Positions 63,501-64,000 of a stretch of DNA of 64,000 nt are shown in pieces (positions within the stretch are counted from its first letter, which is position 1; the number at the start of each line of letters is the position of its first letter). The notes beneath the pieces are model-generated. The model did no database searches, was not told the DNA's origin, and saw nothing but the letters and a program-made list of their open reading frames with translations. The stretch covers positions 1,922,001 through 1,986,000 of the forward strand of contig NZ_JAVTSS010000001.1 in assembly GCF_032678705.1 (NCBI RefSeq). Reading direction: 5' to 3'. The DNA comes from Pedobacter frigiditerrae (GTDB taxonomy: Bacteria; Bacteroidota; Bacteroidia; Sphingobacteriales; Sphingobacteriaceae). The position numbers and the translations under genes are program-made.

Positions 63501-64000
63501 CTATCTTTGGCTTGGTATTTCTTTTAAAAAATCAAGGATTACACTACAAGGAATACCCAAACTAACTGCCCTACTAAATCTTGCAATATTGATCCCCAAA
63601 AATTGACCATCTATGCCGAATATTGGAGCACCACACTGACTAGGCAACAAAACTGCATCATGTGTAAAGACCTGCTTAAATCCATCTCGTCTTTCTGAAC
63701 TACCTCCAATAAATCGATCTACTGGATGTTTGCTAGCCATAAAAGGCTTGTTCATTAACTTAATAGATTTCGAGAAAGTTTGTTCGCCTCTTAACCAATT
63801 GACAGTTATCTCTTGGCCTGCCCAATATTTTGCCAATTCAGGTGCAACCTCGCTTGCCTGTCTTATGGCGACACCATTCATACTAATAATAAAATCTCCA
63901 GTTTGTAAGCCTGCATTTGCAGCAGGACTTCCTGTTTTAACAACGGTAGTTGTTGCAGGTTTTGATTTAAATAGTACAGATGCACCAAAATAAGGAATAC
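63501..64000 (-). CDS. C-terminal part of a PDZ/trypsin-like (HtrA-like) protein, window-edge partial
   Basis: The frame stays open to the window edge, so the true start lies outside. The visible 166 residues include a PDZ-like segment (SPAANAGLQTGDFIISMNGV) and then a trypsin-like beta domain ending with PSQCGAPIFGIDGQFLGINI. In HtrA proteases the equivalent of QCGAP is NSGGP, so the nucleophile position appears to be Cys. The protein may be a second, degenerate protease domain placed after a PDZ domain, or a Cys-type variant. The internal Met at 63881 is not the start because the PDZ fold continues upstream of it. Confidence 0.7.
   Translation of the reverse strand, partial: IPYFGASVLFKSKPATTTVVKTGSPAANAGLQTGDFIISMNGVAIRQASEVAPELAKYWAGQEITVNWLRGEQTFSKSIKLMNKPFMASKHPVDRFIGGSSERRDGFKQVFTHDAVLLPSQCGAPIFGIDGQFLGINIARFSRAVSLGIPCSVILDFLKEIPSQR

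Overview
The window looks like a chromosomal segment of a Bacteroidota bacterium, most likely a Sphingobacteriaceae/Pedobacter-type organism. The evidence is low GC, two SusC/SusD pairs, an ECF sigma/FecR pair, lipoproteins of the CKK type, DUF4843, PKD-like and DUF4369 proteins, weak ribosome binding sites, and intergenic spacers rich in palindromic repeats. This placement is inference from gene content; no rRNA or tRNA gene was seen.

Layout. 1-1.2 kb: tail of an upstream gene and a fold-type III PLP enzyme (D-threonine aldolase/D-serine dehydratase-like). 1.3-4.2 kb: two divergent paralogous PAS proteins that end in a histidine-kinase dimerisation helix pair and have no ATPase domain. 4.3-12.8 kb: one minus-strand operon encoding a tripartite MacB-type efflux system (membrane fusion protein, TolC-like channel, ATPase, two permeases) followed by a sigma-54 activator and its sensor kinase; a good -24/-12 promoter candidate lies just before the first gene. 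13.1-13.5 kb: a HopJ-family protein. 13.56-15.34 kb: nine copies of a roughly 122-bp palindrome-ended repeat, some in a regular 160-162 bp tandem, around one small membrane-protein gene.

15.5-30.4 kb: a polysaccharide utilisation locus on the minus strand. It encodes SusD, SusC, a predicted alpha-helical secreted enzyme, a sulfatase, a multidomain GH31 enzyme, a DUF2264 protein and a GH105 unsaturated-uronyl hydrolase. The set points to an acidic, sulfated, uronic-acid-containing glycan. Its upstream intergenic region holds two perfect inverted copies of a 20-bp LacI-type operator. 30.8-34.0 kb: a three-gene phosphorelay cassette (kinase with six 21-residue coiled-coil repeats, Rcp1-like receiver, receiver-PAS-kinase).

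34.0-47.3 kb: an assimilatory nitrate/nitrite cluster. It has an FNR-like regulator with a Cys cluster, MobA, a rubredoxin-tailed degenerate sulfite-reductase-like protein, a nitrate-reductase-associated protein, a nitrate reductase fused to its own flavin/[2Fe-2S] electron-transfer module, a NarK-type transporter, a small predicted outer-membrane protein, NirD, NirB and the siroheme methyltransferase. A perfect FNR-like palindrome lies between nirB and the methyltransferase gene. Several gaps in this cluster are filled by dispersed palindromic repeats, one of which supplies the C-terminus of the nitrate reductase.

47.3-51.2 kb: a periplasmic TIM-barrel isomerase-like protein, a DUF4136 lipoprotein, a Dabb-domain protein and a GH29 fucosidase-like enzyme. 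51.4-63.2 kb: an ECF sigma/anti-sigma-controlled SusC/SusD operon with DUF4843, PKD-like, HExxH-lipoprotein and TlpA-like thioredoxin genes. The window ends inside a PDZ/trypsin-like protein in which the usual catalytic serine position appears to be cysteine.
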